The notes under the pieces: generated by a model
The model's database searches: none
The model's input: only the letters and a program-made list of their open reading frames with translations
What the model was told of the DNA's origin: nothing
Position numbers and translations under genes: made by a program
Shown here: positions 32,497 through 53,900 of the stretch, piece after piece
How positions within the stretch are numbered: the stretch's first letter is position 1
How the letters are laid out: the number at the start of each line of letters is the position of its first letter
Source of the DNA: Halichondria panicea
Taxonomy: Eukaryota > Porifera > Demospongiae > Suberitida > Halichondriidae
DNA length: 64,000 bases
Assembly (NCBI RefSeq): GCF_963675165.1
Contig: NC_087388.1
Coordinates: 4,965,047-5,029,046 of the forward strand
Reading direction: 5' to 3'

Positions 32497-35400
32497 ATGT
32501 ATGCAATGCATCAAACACGAATTCGAAGAGCAGCTGGATTCATTCTCTTCATTTGGTTTTGCCTGCAAGAACCAACTCCCTGCAGAGGTCAAGACTACCA
32601 GCTCATTTCAACCAGACTACAAGGAAATAACATTAACGTTCTGCAGCTCAGTTGCAGAGTTGTAATCGGTAGTGCTAGCCTCCAAGATGCTATGTTTTGG
32701 TTGAACTCCACAGTGACTGACCGTGAGCTGGATAATATTGCTGAGCTTCAACCTATGAGGATATCTGATAGCTTGAGTATTCGGATCAATAAAAATTACG
32801 AAGGCCGTTATTTATGTGGGCCCAATGAGAACACAGTGAGTACAGGAGTCCTGATAGTAGGTGAGTATAAATTATAATTATGCTATGGCACCTCCATAGA
32901 ACGGACACCATTGAGGAACAGCCTTTTGGCCGTTATAATTATATAAAGAGGTGGTCTTCTTTGGGAGTTTCAATTGCCAGCTATGTATGCGTCATTTCTT
33001 GTTGCAAATGAATCTTGGGGCTTTGCTAACTGCTCATGGCAAGCTTTGAAAAGGCTGTAGGGAGCTAGATTTTCACGATTGTGCAATCCCAGCAATAATT
33101 TTCTGTTCTGGAAGGCTATTATTAATTGCTAAAGCTGGTCGGAGGACTAGAAAGCTGCTCGTTACACGGAGTAGAGAGGTGGTCACTCCTGAAAGGTTGC
33201 TTTACATTGAAGTCATTGTAGTTTCAATCCGGACCTGAGCTTTTGGCCGTTATAAGCATGTACGTGGTTGCTCTTCGTAGGTGGTCATTAATGGAGGTTC
33301 CACTGTATAATTATAATAGTCATTATAGGTCTATACGCGCGTATACACCAAGTGAAATGTAACTTGATTTTGATTTTCCGGGTCACTTATTAATTTAATT
33401 ATGGTCCACTAATAATAATGTATGCATGTGTGGGTGAGTATAATAAGTATGTAGTTCAATAGGCATGCAATGCTTTCACAGTTTGTGTTCATACCGAAAA
33501 TCAAGCTTTTACACTTTTGTTCCATGTGCGATTTTCGTTCTCACTGAGCTTGCCTTAGGACACCCGATTAAGTGTAACAGCTTCAAAGTATATACACACT
33601 GGTTCACTGCATGCATGTCTTTCTCTGTTGTGATGCAGCATATCCCGATCCCACGTCGATAGTAATCCCTCCAGCAGAGCCAGAGAAAGTTGTTGCTGGT
33701 AACACTGCAACGTTAAACCCACTGGTGTGTCCTGGGAAATTAATTCAACAGTACTTCATTGACTGGAAAAGAAATGGAACTTCAGAAACCATCGCAAAAA
33801 TCCAAGGTCCTCGGCCAAATCCGTCAATTTTTAATCCTGACCCGAGGTACTCAGTGGATAGAGACATTTTTTCACTGACAATTCAATCGGTATCGTTTCA
33901 AGACCGAGGTGTGTACTTGGGAGTTGTGGGTGTGGCTGATCCGGAAGGGCAGGAAATGGAGGACACACGGACAGCGAGACAAGGCGTGACACTGGAGGTG
34001 TACGGTAAAAAAATTATGAGCTGAGAATTTTCAGTTTGGTGAACTTATTAGCATCATCACACAATATAGAGAAAAAATATCCTTTACAATTTATAAGTGC
34101 ACTTCCTCTATAAAAGTCCCTTTAGTCTGGATGCCAAATCTATTGTGTTTCCTTCTCAAATACAGTACCACCAGCTTTCATTGAGTCACCACAAGATCAG
34201 ATTATCTCTTTGATGACTGATAGCGCAGTCACATTTTCATGCATTGTCGAGGGCTACCCTAAACCAACAATAACCTGGCAACACAACGATGAAGATGTCT
34301 CGACTAGTGACAAGTATATATTATACGAGGTGTCTACAAGCTCATTTGAAACTGAATTGTTTGTGGTAAATAGCACTTTAATGTTACTTAACCCTGACAA
34401 CTTGGCCAGTGGAACTGTCAAGTGTATTGCAGTTGTTTTAATGGACAGGGAATCACTAGTGGGCAGTGCAAAAGCTGACTTATCTGTACTTGGTAAGTTC
34501 TTTGAGCAATTAATATTGACCACAGCGTGGTAAACTTTAAAGGGTTGCTGATTGTATAGCCAGATGTCTTCCAATGATCGCTTTAAGTTAATGATTGTGC
34601 ATTAATGTAATTATTATGACCGTCCTATGTTTTATGTTTCACACAATATTCATAATCTCTGCAGGGCTAGTTAAAGATGTGACTCCATTCATTTCTATCG
34701 TTCAGTCGGATCGTGTTGTCTACACGGTGGAGCTCTATAAGCAGATACCAGCTGAGGTCCAGTTCTATTTACAGTACACAGAGGGACAGTCTGGCATGAT
34801 AACGTACAACACAACTATTCTGAATCGCTTCAGCCAGGCAACCACTATTCGATTTGAAGACACGGTAAACTATCGACAGTTTCGAATCGCTGTAGCTCTT
34901 GTGTCTGGGTTAACAATAGGACCTCTCAAAGGAAGTGAAATCATTTATGGTATGCAGACACGCTATTTTGTGCCAAAGTTATGCAGTAAACAGGTGTTTT
35001 AGTTGGGGAGCTACCATACAGCGGGAAATGTTTGTGAGGTGCTATTTTAGGGAAGACGGTTAACGTGAAAATTAAAACCTCCCACAGACCGGTACTTCAC
35101 ATGCAAAGCTATTGGTGGGTGCGGTTTTCTGGCATTGATTAAACGCGAATATTAGAACTCACGAAAACTTCTGCCAGAGATACAAAAGAAAGGGGATTGG
35201 AAACGACCGCCCACGCCCTATGTAAAAGGACTGACATCCGGTGAAGCACTCCGTGTAATTATTGCGCTCGCAAATAATTACATGGAAAAGTTTTATATCC
35301 CTGGTTTCTAGCTCTCCTATCCACTAGAGATCACTCAGGGCCTGGGAGATACTTGAGAGAAGTAAGCTTATACCACTGACAAGCTCTAAGTCCTTTGTCT

Positions 35401-36442
35401 TTACTCTGTTTCCAATTTTTTTGAGTTTAGCTTGAATTACTCTATGTCAACTTTTCTCTGTCCCTCCTGTGAAGTCAAAACAGCAAAGGACATTGCTTGA
35501 CTTGGTTATTATGTATCTAAGTGCTACATAGAATGGCTTCATGCTATAAATAAGCTGTACTGTTCATAAACGTTTGCAGTATAGTCCTTCAAACTGCTTT
35601 AGTATACTTTTAGACACGCCACGGGCCTGTCCCTCCTACGACTTCATAGTAAAGGCTATTTCTTCTTGCATAGCATTTATTTGTCTAGTAATAGTGGCTG
35701 CATGGCTTAGTCGACTTTTTAGAGCTAAATTCTCTTTACTTTTTAGAAAAATCAACATTAAAAATGATCAATTTCACTGTTTCTATGTACAGCACATTGT
35801 AGAGCAGTCAAGACTGGTAATGAGCATGCTGACTATAAATATAATCCTTTGTAGTTTTAGCCACGCCCTATAACGCGGAATGCTTCACGCAAAAATTTCG
35901 TAAAAATTTCGTTTCCAATCCCCTTTCTTTTGTATCTCTGCTTCTGCTGAGGGCTCTCAATAGCGAAAATGTGCACCTTCGAAAATTTCCGCTATACGGC
36001 TACAGTAGCTTAATGTGTAACAAGTGCATGTATATCTTGCTATTATTATGCTTTTCATTATCCAAACTCCACAGATATCTCTAAGCCTTCCGAGTTAAAT
36101 TTTCTCCTCGTGATGTACTTGGTGCCAGCTGTAGCAATTATACTCGGTCTGATAATCGCTTCTGTAGTGGTGTGTGCAGTATTTTGTCGAGGACCGTGCT
36201 CTTTGTGTTGCCTGAGATACCTGCCACCTTCCGCAGCAAGGAGTGCAATTGAAGACTACAAAAAACATAGAATCAATTGTGGCTGCTGCTCCAAACAAAA
36301 TACTGCAATTGAAATGCGTGCTGGAGGTCCACCACTAATGGAAATGCGTGCTGGAGGTCCACCACCTCAACCGAGCATTTTCTGTCTGCAATTTCACTTC
36401 AAAGATAATGAAGAAGATATAGCTTTTTTTGAAAGGGTTTAA
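32497..36442 (+). CDS. Ig-like single-pass membrane receptor
   Basis: Exons: 32497-32860, 33639-34004, 34166-34492, 34665-34949 and 36075-36442; 569 aa. All four introns are phase 1, so each exon is an exchangeable module. Exon 1: signal peptide (after MHQTRIRRAAGFILFIWFCL) and an Ig-like fold (LQLSCRVV ... EGRYLCG). Exon 2: Ig-like (NPLVCPG ... FIDWKRNG ... DRGVYLG), without the usual second Cys. Exon 3: I-set Ig (VTFSCIVEGYPKPTITWQ ... VKCIAV). Exon 4: possible FN3-like or further beta domain (VYTVELYKQIPAEVQFYLQY). Exon 5: membrane helix at about 458-484, a juxtamembrane Cys cluster (CRGPCSLCC), and a short tail with a duplicated EMRAGGPP. The ligand is unknown; MYAM or MHQT could be the start. 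Confidence 0.85.
35177..35941. mobile_element. 765-bp element with perfect 30-bp terminal repeats in the Ig receptor intron
   Basis: The left end AGAGATACAAAAGAAAGGGG plus ATTGGAAACG is exactly inverted at the right end (35912-35941). Copies lie at 24690-25400 (opposite orientation) and partly at 22890-23190. The interior open frames are short and unrecognised, so it is probably non-autonomous. Confidence 0.75.
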
Positions 36443-36523
36443 GTTGTGTTGTTTTTTAAGTTTCTTAGTTACTGTATGTAAATGTTGTTTGTTAAATTAT
36501 TTGTAGCTTTTAAATTATACAGT

Positions 36524-36605
36524 AGACTCTCGTTAATCTGTGCAGCTTGGCCAGAATAGCGAGGTGGCTGCAGCTCAGGAAATAGCCGCGGCTTAAAAAC
36601 GAATT
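36524..36605. repeat. Fragment of the ACTCTCGTTAATC repeat
   Basis: AGACTCTCGTTAATC and GCTTGGCCAGAATAGCGAGG also occur in the fuller copy at 48648-49077. Confidence 0.65.
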
Positions 36606-36700
36606 TATCTCGAATCTAATGACTACATGTACTTGTTGGCTTCAAGAGTTAGAAAGAGCTGCTAAAGAAGCTAGCTATTTTATGCACTTGTCAAAGTAAT

Positions 36701-37146
36701 GCCCCACCTCCCCCCTACCGGGGGTATGTTGGGGATTAGACTTGAATTTGCTCCCCTACCTAGGGGACTTAGACAGATGCATGAATTGGGTCAAAGGTCA
36801 ATTAAAGATCACATGATATCTGCCCACACTCTTCCTTCCAACACGTATACAGTGACAGCAAAATTAATCCTGAAGCAATCTCTGCCTTGACTTCACTAGC
36901 TCTATAGGAGTAAGCTTATAGCTGTCAATGTAAGAACATATTTATATAGTGATTCTGTACTTGTTATCTTCTCGCTACAGTGAAACCATGAAGAAATAGC
37001 TATAGTGTGATACAATGCAGGTCTAATCCCCACATAACCCCCATGTTGCACCAGGGGATTAGACCAAATAAACATGCCCAAAGGTAGGGGTATTAGATCA
37101 TGTGATTGGTCTAATCCCCACCTATCCCCGGTAGGGGGGGATGGGG
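36701..37146. repeat. Inverted repeat element, GTCTAATCCCCAC type
   Basis: CCCCACCTCCCCCCTACCGG and GGGGATTAGAC at the left are mirrored by GGTCTAATCCCCACCTATCC and CGGTAGGGGGG at the right. A second internal palindrome lies at 37020-37065. It is non-coding. Confidence 0.6.
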
Positions 37147-38700
37147 CCAGAGGAGGTTGGTCACGATTGTTAATTAATCTTCTAATTTTCTTTGTAACCT
37201 CTAATTCCTACAGTAAATGCACAGAAGCCATTGAAGGAACCCCAACCTACCCAACCCGCTGAGTCAGCACTTTTATCTTATTTTGGCATTCTTGAGCGTT
37301 TATCTGTCTTGTATTACGTCTCCTGTTAGTCTATGAGTCGTAGTAGTCTTAATTAAACTATCTTTGCTACACCTGCTATATTAAAACAGAAGTCAAAGAA
37401 ACAAGGAAAGTGCAGCAACAACTGGAACTTTGTGACTAATCTTAGTTTCTGCCTTATTACTTCGAGAGAGTAGTGTACCAATAGATGTATTTATTTCTTA
37501 AAAGTTCTTAGAAGTTACTGAAAGTAATTATTGAAGCAATCTGAAAGCCTCTGTTGAAAAGAAACAAGAAAGATTGGAGAGAATTCCAGGGACAACAATG
37601 CAAAACTATTAAATTGCAAGAACTAATTCAATTTGCACACGAAACAAGACAATAGTAATCTACTGTATTATTTAGAAGCTATCAACAGAGTTGTATCATA
37701 GATTTATAGTTGTATGGCCTTAAATCTACATCACACTAAAAACGAATTATTTAGACCAAATGAAATTGACAGAAGAGTTGCTTTTAAAGATCAAGAAACA
37801 GATACAAGCGTAAGGTGGACATTGATGAGAGTTCTGAAACATGATACAATATATACTGTACGAAAGAAAAGATAGCATGGTTACTTTAAATCCAAAAGAA
37901 CTCTCTGAAGCAGGAGACATCATACTATTATAGGGACATCATAAAGATATACATTACAGAAACATTATAAACTTCATAATAGATATTAAATTGTTACAAT
38001 GTTAACTCCTGAGTCCTGAGTGTCCATTTCATACTTTTTTAAAAGAGAATAGACCAAGCGGTTCAGCAGATATGCTAACTTTAAGATCATTTCCGGTATT
38101 AACAACAAATTTCATAAGTCCCGCCCAAGTACATTAAAATGCGGTAAATTTTTGTACGAATTTTTCCCTGACTAGTGTTCTTCAAAACGCTGTATCTCTG
38201 CATTCGCTTGACCAAATCCAGTGCAGTAAAGTTTTTCCTAGAGTGTTCAAAAGAGATAGTAATACATAGGAGTTAGAAATAGCAAAAATAAAAATTGGTC
38301 TGACATCGCTACTTCGAGTATGACAGTTTTAAGACAGAAGAGGCTCTCATCTACGTCTAGGATGGTCCTATAGCGGGGTTGTCTTTGCAAGTAGCAGTTT
38401 GAGGCACCATACACTTCCCCAGATCCAAGGTAAGACATCCTGACCATACAACCGTCATAGAGGTAGATGAGAGCCTCTTTTGGCTTCAGACTAGTGTGAA
38501 AGCCTTCTGGAACAACGCAATAGAGAGCTAAGCTGATGTACAAAGATTGAAAATAGATGAGAGAAAGAAAAAAGGGGATTCCCCATATTCTGGAGAATAA
38601 ACTAACGCATGCGCACTATCACCATGCAATAGGTACCAGGCCGTATTTTAATCTGCCTGGAATCGAGGCTAGACTATGCTACGCTAGTGTGATTGAACTG
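37147..38700. other. Gene-free A-rich stretch
   Basis: 37350-38040 is A-rich on the plus strand without a recognisable frame. AGAGGCTCTCATCTACGTCT at 38339 pairs with AGGTAGATGAGAGCCTCT at 38460. A minus-strand open frame of 98 codons (38247-38543) matches nothing I know. A fragment with CTGGAATCGAGGCTA at 38661 belongs to the TAGCCTCGA family. Confidence 0.45.
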
Positions 38701-38703
38701 CAG

Positions 38704-39443
38704 ACACACCCCTATTCCTGGATGTAGATCTAATGCGCATGCGCGCTCAATACCAATCCATTTTGAAGAAAATCAGAATCACCTTTGTTGAGGTCCAGGT
38801 AAGCCACAAACCAACCTTTTCTGATAATTACATTATTTTCAATTTGTATTATTCGTTACTGTGTTTAATCAACTGCTAACACCTATTCTGTCAATTTGAA
38901 TTCATAATTATTGAAAATTATTAACCTCTCTAATACTTGTGAGCGAAAGCAAAAACATGGCGAGAGGCATTAGCACAGCGCCAGCTTGAACACTAGTTTT
39001 ACTCATGATTTATGAACACAATTAAACACTCAATTACCAAGGCCCACAAAAACATTTGCAACTAGTGTTCAAGCTGGCGCTGTGCTAATGCCTCTCGCCA
39101 TGTTTTTGCTTTCGCTAGAGTGTTATATTAGTATTAAAGTTATATAAAGTCACTGAGAAGAAAAGACTTATTTACATGCATCTATTGTTGTATTATGTGG
39201 CTTACCAGGACCTCAAGAAAGAAGAAAATTGATTCTTCCAGGATCTGTAGTTCAGTGTATATAATATCTAAGACCTGTGTACATGCATATTGTTATCTAT
39301 ATTGTTATATGGTAGTGTTTTGTGGCTTACCAGGCCCTCAAGACAAAGATGATTCTGCCAGGAGGATCTTGGATATTATTTTCTCACACATGGGAATGAG
39401 CGCGCATGCGCATTACATCCACAGGAATAATTAAAGGGTGTGT
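38704..39443. mobile_element. Inverted-repeat element with GCGCATGCGC, interrupted by a foldback
   Basis: CACACCCCTATTCCTGGATG and AATGCGCATGCGCGCTCA at the left recur inverted at 39395-39442. TTGAGGTCCAGGTAAGCCAC inside the left part is inverted at 39197 and 39322. The foldback 38942-39116 sits within it, so insertions are nested. Confidence 0.6.
38942..39116. mobile_element. Foldback MITE with perfect 57-bp arms
   Basis: AGCGAAAGCAAAAACATGGC onwards (38942-38998) is exactly reverse-complemented at 39060-39116, with a 61-bp spacer. Perfect arms indicate a recent insertion or selection for the hairpin. The transcript could form a 57-bp duplex. Confidence 0.85.
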
Positions 39444-39449
39444 CCAAAG

Positions 39450-39828
39450 AGATCAATTTCACAAATGGCTACTGCTAGCTAGCTGTTTTAACATATATTT
39501 TCTGAGTATTGTAGCTAACAAAAAGCTAGCGCTTTAGTGCAAGGCTAACTCATATGTTGAATAGAAAGTTTGTGCGGACAGATGATGCTATGAAAGATTC
39601 TGAAGAGACTGCAACAGCCTTCAATGTGAGTCAAACTAGCCATAACTCGAGAAAGAAGCTTTAGTTTGCTAATCCACGAATCAAAATCCAAGAAAACGTG
39701 GCTAGAAGCCTATAGAAGCTGTTAGTTTTCGTTACATTGCAACCGTTGAGCAGTTATAGCTGGAATACACACACACACACAGTCAGCTTTACCATATCCC
39801 TCGTGCGGCTACGCCTCGAGGCATAATA
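39450..39828. repeat. SINE-like GGCATAATAAT repeat copy
   Basis: CATAACTCGAGAAAGAAGCT, AAAACGTGGCTAGAAGCCTA and TGCGGCTACGCCTCGAGGCA match the copy at 10060-10371. Confidence 0.65.
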
Positions 39829-40003
39829 ATGTAAAAATTGCTAGGATTGGCCAGGGGAACACCAAAAAAAGCGTAGAAACCAGAGCATAACTCCAATCTG
39901 TTACGTCATTCATGTGTACCTTGAGTTAAACATAATCATGAGAACAGTTCAGAGGAGGACAAAAACTATAATTTTTCTAATAATTATTATAGCTGGTTCA
40001 TAA

Positions 40004-49396
<9,393 letters not shown>

Positions 49397-49877
49397 CGTT
49401 TGAGAGCACTGAAAGTTTGCAGAAAGTGTCTGTTCTTGTCAAGTCCTCTTATTACAATAATAGCCTCTCCTTGCCTCTAGCTCTCCAGTCGACCAGCATA
49501 ATTATGTGCCAGGCCGCACTTCATTAGGAGGCCATGCCTGATGCGGTGAAGGAGGCTGACCGCTTGACGACCTTGTGTGCACATGGATAACATTAATTAT
49601 GCCAAAAACCAGTGACACTGTATGATGAGTCAGTGTAAGAATAGAGATCTAGTGGACTGCATACCATAATTATTGAATGTATGCTTGGTTAATTAACAAC
49701 CATGCGCATGCATGCAAGTCACCGTTTAATAATATATATCGCATAGCGGGTTATAATTATTTCGAGAGTATAGACTATAAACTTTTGCAGAATGACGGAG
49801 ATGTTTTTTTCGTGGATTTAATATTCAAAGAATAGCATTCTGCAGCATGCATGCATGCATGTGTGCGATAATGAGTA

Positions 49878-49930
49878 TAAATGTTCGCGGTACATGCATG
49901 GTTAATCAGCGAAAACCGCGAACATTTATG
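49878..49930. repeat. Hairpin ATAAATGTTCGCGGT
   Basis: ATAAATGTTCGCGGT at 49878 pairs with ACCGCGAACATTTAT at 49916. It is upstream of the protease gene and probably a small MITE end. Confidence 0.55.
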
Positions 49931-49982
49931 CCCTAAGAGTACATATAGAGGCCTATACACGCTATAATTTATACGGTATATC

Positions 49983-50026
49983 TAACCTTAAATCCAGGCC
50001 GATTTAAATAGGCCTGGAATCGAGGC
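49983..50026. repeat. Degenerate short TAGCCTCGA family member
   Basis: TAACCTTAAATCCAGGCC and GGCCTGGAATCGAGGCTA form a 44-bp near-palindrome. No clear target duplication remains. Confidence 0.55.
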
Positions 50027-50707
50027 TACACTGTCAGTATAGGGATTATCATGACACGCCTGCGCCTGCATGTCCTGCATGCTTTTCAGGTCGATCGTGG
50101 AGGTGTACTGAAATAACATTCGAAATAAAATTCACAGTTCGAGAGGCTCCAGTGTGCGTGGTGTCACGCCAAGATTCTAAAGAACGTGAACTCATATCTA
50201 GTTTCTAACTCTATTCTAGAACAAACTATCATGCGTGCGCTGTAGGGTAGATTAGTTTTATAGGTGTCATGTTTTACTATTAATGCATGGAAATGCATGG
50301 GTGACTGTATAATTATGCAGTCATCAAAGACAATGATATAATACATGATAGCGCATGCGCGGTTATTACAGCCGACACTGGAATTGAGGCTACTTATTTG
50401 TGTAAGACTCAGTCTCATAAATCAGCTGCACCTCACGGAGAGGAACTAATAATTACTGTACAAGCCTGACAAAGATACATATAAAATGCATGCCTGATGT
50501 AACCCACAATCTGCGACACTCAATTATATGCGACATTTCTGAATCAATATTTTGCCCCTTATATAGCACCATAATTATTGTTTTGTGTGCAACATAGTCT
50601 CTTGCAGAATGTTTAAGTGTCGCTTTAAATCGAGGTATTAAGGTATACATGGAGCGTGGACCATGAATTAACTCACGTCTCCTTGAGCTGATTCATGAGA
50701 CTATATA

Positions 50708-50741
50708 ACACATTCACTGTTAAAAGTTCCCTTTCTCTTTT
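50708..50741 (+). repeat. Left terminal inverted repeat of the transposon
   Basis: It starts ACACATTCACTGTTAAAAGT and continues TCCCTTTCTCTTTT. It is preceded by TATATA. Confidence 0.85.
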
Positions 50742-50959
50742 GCAGGATCAGAATAGAATTCACTGTATTATTAGTTAAGTGAAACAAAAATTGTTTGATT
50801 TTTTGTCTATTTGTAAATCTTATCTGCATTGTTATGTTATTGTTGTATTCCATGGTTGTGTTAACTTGTTTTTATTGACTCTGTTTAGCATACTAGATTT
50901 GGAGAAGCTAACAGAGATATATTTTGTATCACGATAAACAGAATGAAATATACACAACA

Positions 50960-53900
50960 TTAGGTGTTACTTTGCTTTAGCTCTTGGTATACACTCTTTA
51001 AATGTTCTATTGTCTTTTTACGTAGATGACCGGTGGACGTCAACTGGAAATCGTACAAGAGTATTGAGGATTTCGTGACTGAATCTTCCCACTCAATTCG
51101 CTTCCTCTTGTTTTCTGGATCCTGTCTTCTTGCCACTTTCCATTTGCTGTTGTACTTCCCTTCCATCCAGACAACTCCTACCTCTGAATCTGAGATCGAT
51201 CGAAGTTGAGCAATCCATGGCTCGATGTTACTGCTTGGACAGCTTCTGACTGCCAGCAACTGATCAATCTTGAGACCTGCTAAATCCTGCACCTCCCTAA
51301 CGTCTGTCCGTGATTGCTTTCGGTAGGCCCCAGTGTACACCTGTATGACATTGAATTTGAAGGTAGATACCATGTGAACAAAGCAACCTAAATTTAGGAA
51401 GCCTACTCAGTGACCTAAATTTAGGGATGGTATAATTTGTGTGTGTGCATGCACACATTGACCTAAATTTAGGGAATTGTGTGTATATACTTATACATTA
51501 CGTATATACCTAAGTTGAAGAATTATGCAAAGTGACCTAAATTTAGGTTATTATAAATTTAGGGAAAGTGCAATAGGTGTGCTGAACTGTCGTATAATTA
51601 TTGCTTACATTGCACTCTTCATTCTCTGCAGCAAATAGAGCTTGAAGCTGGGTATTCTGAGGCGCATCACAGCTCATATCTGCTGATCCTGAGGCTGGGA
51701 GTTGGGCCAGTTGACGAACTGTGTAATAATTATTAGAATATAAGTGATATACGTAATGTAAAGTATATTATGGTGTTACGTATATAATTCTGATTGAAAT
51801 GAGAGTTTGCTCACCTTCTTGGAGATGTAGCAAGGGCCAGGGGGTAATTCCAAATTCATCATCAGAGTAGACAGCGTCCATATCAAATTGCTCCCACCAA
51901 ATACGAGCATCATCAGAGATCCAAGAATAAAACTTTGGAATATCTATGTGTAGACGTGGCAGGTCTATCTTGTTGTCAGACAGGTGAACTCTATTTGGAA
52001 TGCCACATGGAATCTCCTGCACAGTAAACATTTTGCATGTAAAGTTAAAAAAGTGTAATTTGATCTATACGAATGCATGAGCTTAATTTATAGCCATAAG
52101 AGGTGTAGGTCGATAAATACATTGTCCATTTTTGTTACAGTAAAATGCACGAATCAGCGAAAATTTAACCCTCAAAAATGTTACGCTATATAGTGCAAAA
52201 TCCAAATTTTTATGAACATAATAGGCACATTAATTTTTTAAAGAATTCAAGAATCGAATGGGTGTATTATCAGGGCCTAGAGAGCTGTAGAATATACTTA
52301 TGGTTCGAACTTCAGCGTCTGTAAAAAACTGCTATTAATTATTATAACAACTGCATACACCCTAACACAAAGTGTGTTGCCATACATAATGTAGTATGCA
52401 TGTGCTTGTACGGTATTTATTATGATCACTGACAAAAAAACGTTATTACATGCGGACTTGCCAGAAGTAGTTTCACTGCTACATCAGCATTGCACCAAGC
52501 ATCACTGCTCCAATGCCGAAAATACATCACAGCTTTCCCATCTTCTAAAAAGAATTTGAAGCAATGTGGAAGAGAGTGACCATTTAGTCCGTCAATACAA
52601 GGTTCCAGCCACGACCTCACATCAGAAATAGTATTGAGTACCTCAACCGTTGGGGTAGGTGTGCTTGACTGTGTAATCTGCTTTTGGAGATCTGTACAAT
52701 TATACATGCAACAATAATTATGTAATGTCACAATCAATTCAAAACCAACCTTAATAAATTTATAATTTATAGGAAGTATAATTATAGCTATAATTATAAT
52801 TGACCACCATGCATAATACCTACATACTACATGTATAATTATGAATGCATAATTATTACCTGGTAAAGATTCAGCTCCTTTTAGAGTGAGCTGCTTAGAT
52901 ATCCTTGAGAAAAGCTGGTCAATGTCCTCATGAGTATGACCAACAGGTAGGAAGTTTACCCGCACCTATTATAGCACAATGTATACAGTGTCATATGCAT
53001 GCATGGGCAACCATGCATTGACAATGTGTGCATGAATGATTATAATTATAGTCATTAGGGCAGGGCAGTGCATGCAGTTGCTAGCCTCGAGACCAGCCGT
53101 TCGTTATCTGAAAGAACGCCTGGTCAAGTTCTAATGTACAACTTGTCTAGCTGAGTCAGCGTTTTATAGCATCATAATGATATTCATGGGTAATACACCT
53201 TGTGCGGGCAATTACCGGTCCAAGAAATTCCTGGACCATAGAACGAGTGCTACATTGGAACTTGACCAGGCGTTCTTTCAGATAACGAACGGCTGGTCTC
53301 GAGGCTATGCAGTTGCTATGTAATAATTACTATAATGATACCTTAGTGAATATCTTTCGTTCTACCAACAATGCGCAAAACCCCAGGAAGAACTTGTTTT
53401 TGTTTTCTTTTGCTGTATTGTCCAGTTGGATGTTGAGAACTGGTGGGAGATGATCTAGAGCAATCAAGGATTTGAGCAGCACATGAATCGTAACGTTGCA
53501 GTCATGAGGGAATTGCAGCATGTCAATGTAGACGTGAGCTAACTTTCCATGAGGTGCCCGGGTGTGTACTAGCACTCCAGTGACGTGTGTTCTGAGAGGA
53601 AGCAATCCCTGCACAGACTTTGGGATCTTTGCGAGGCGAGGAAGATTGGTCTTGTGCTGATCCATGCCATCAATGATGATGGTAACACTGTGTTGTGGAT
53701 TTGTTCTAGATTTTTCCCGATGACCATAATACTTCCGCCTTTCTTGCCTGTCACCATAATAATAATAGCAAGATGGAATAAAATTCGTATGCATATAATT
53801 GTGAGTCCTATGCACCCATGCATAATTACGTTTTGGATGTATAATTATGCACATGGGACGAGTAATTTAGGTACATTTACTTGCTGTCTGACTAAAGGCA

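Noticed and set aside
37350-38040. A-rich block as a retroelement fragment
   Set aside because: No reverse transcriptase, RNase H or integrase motif could be read in any frame.
38247-38543. 98-codon minus-strand frame as a gene
   Set aside because: No known motif, no splice partners, and overlap with an inverted repeat.
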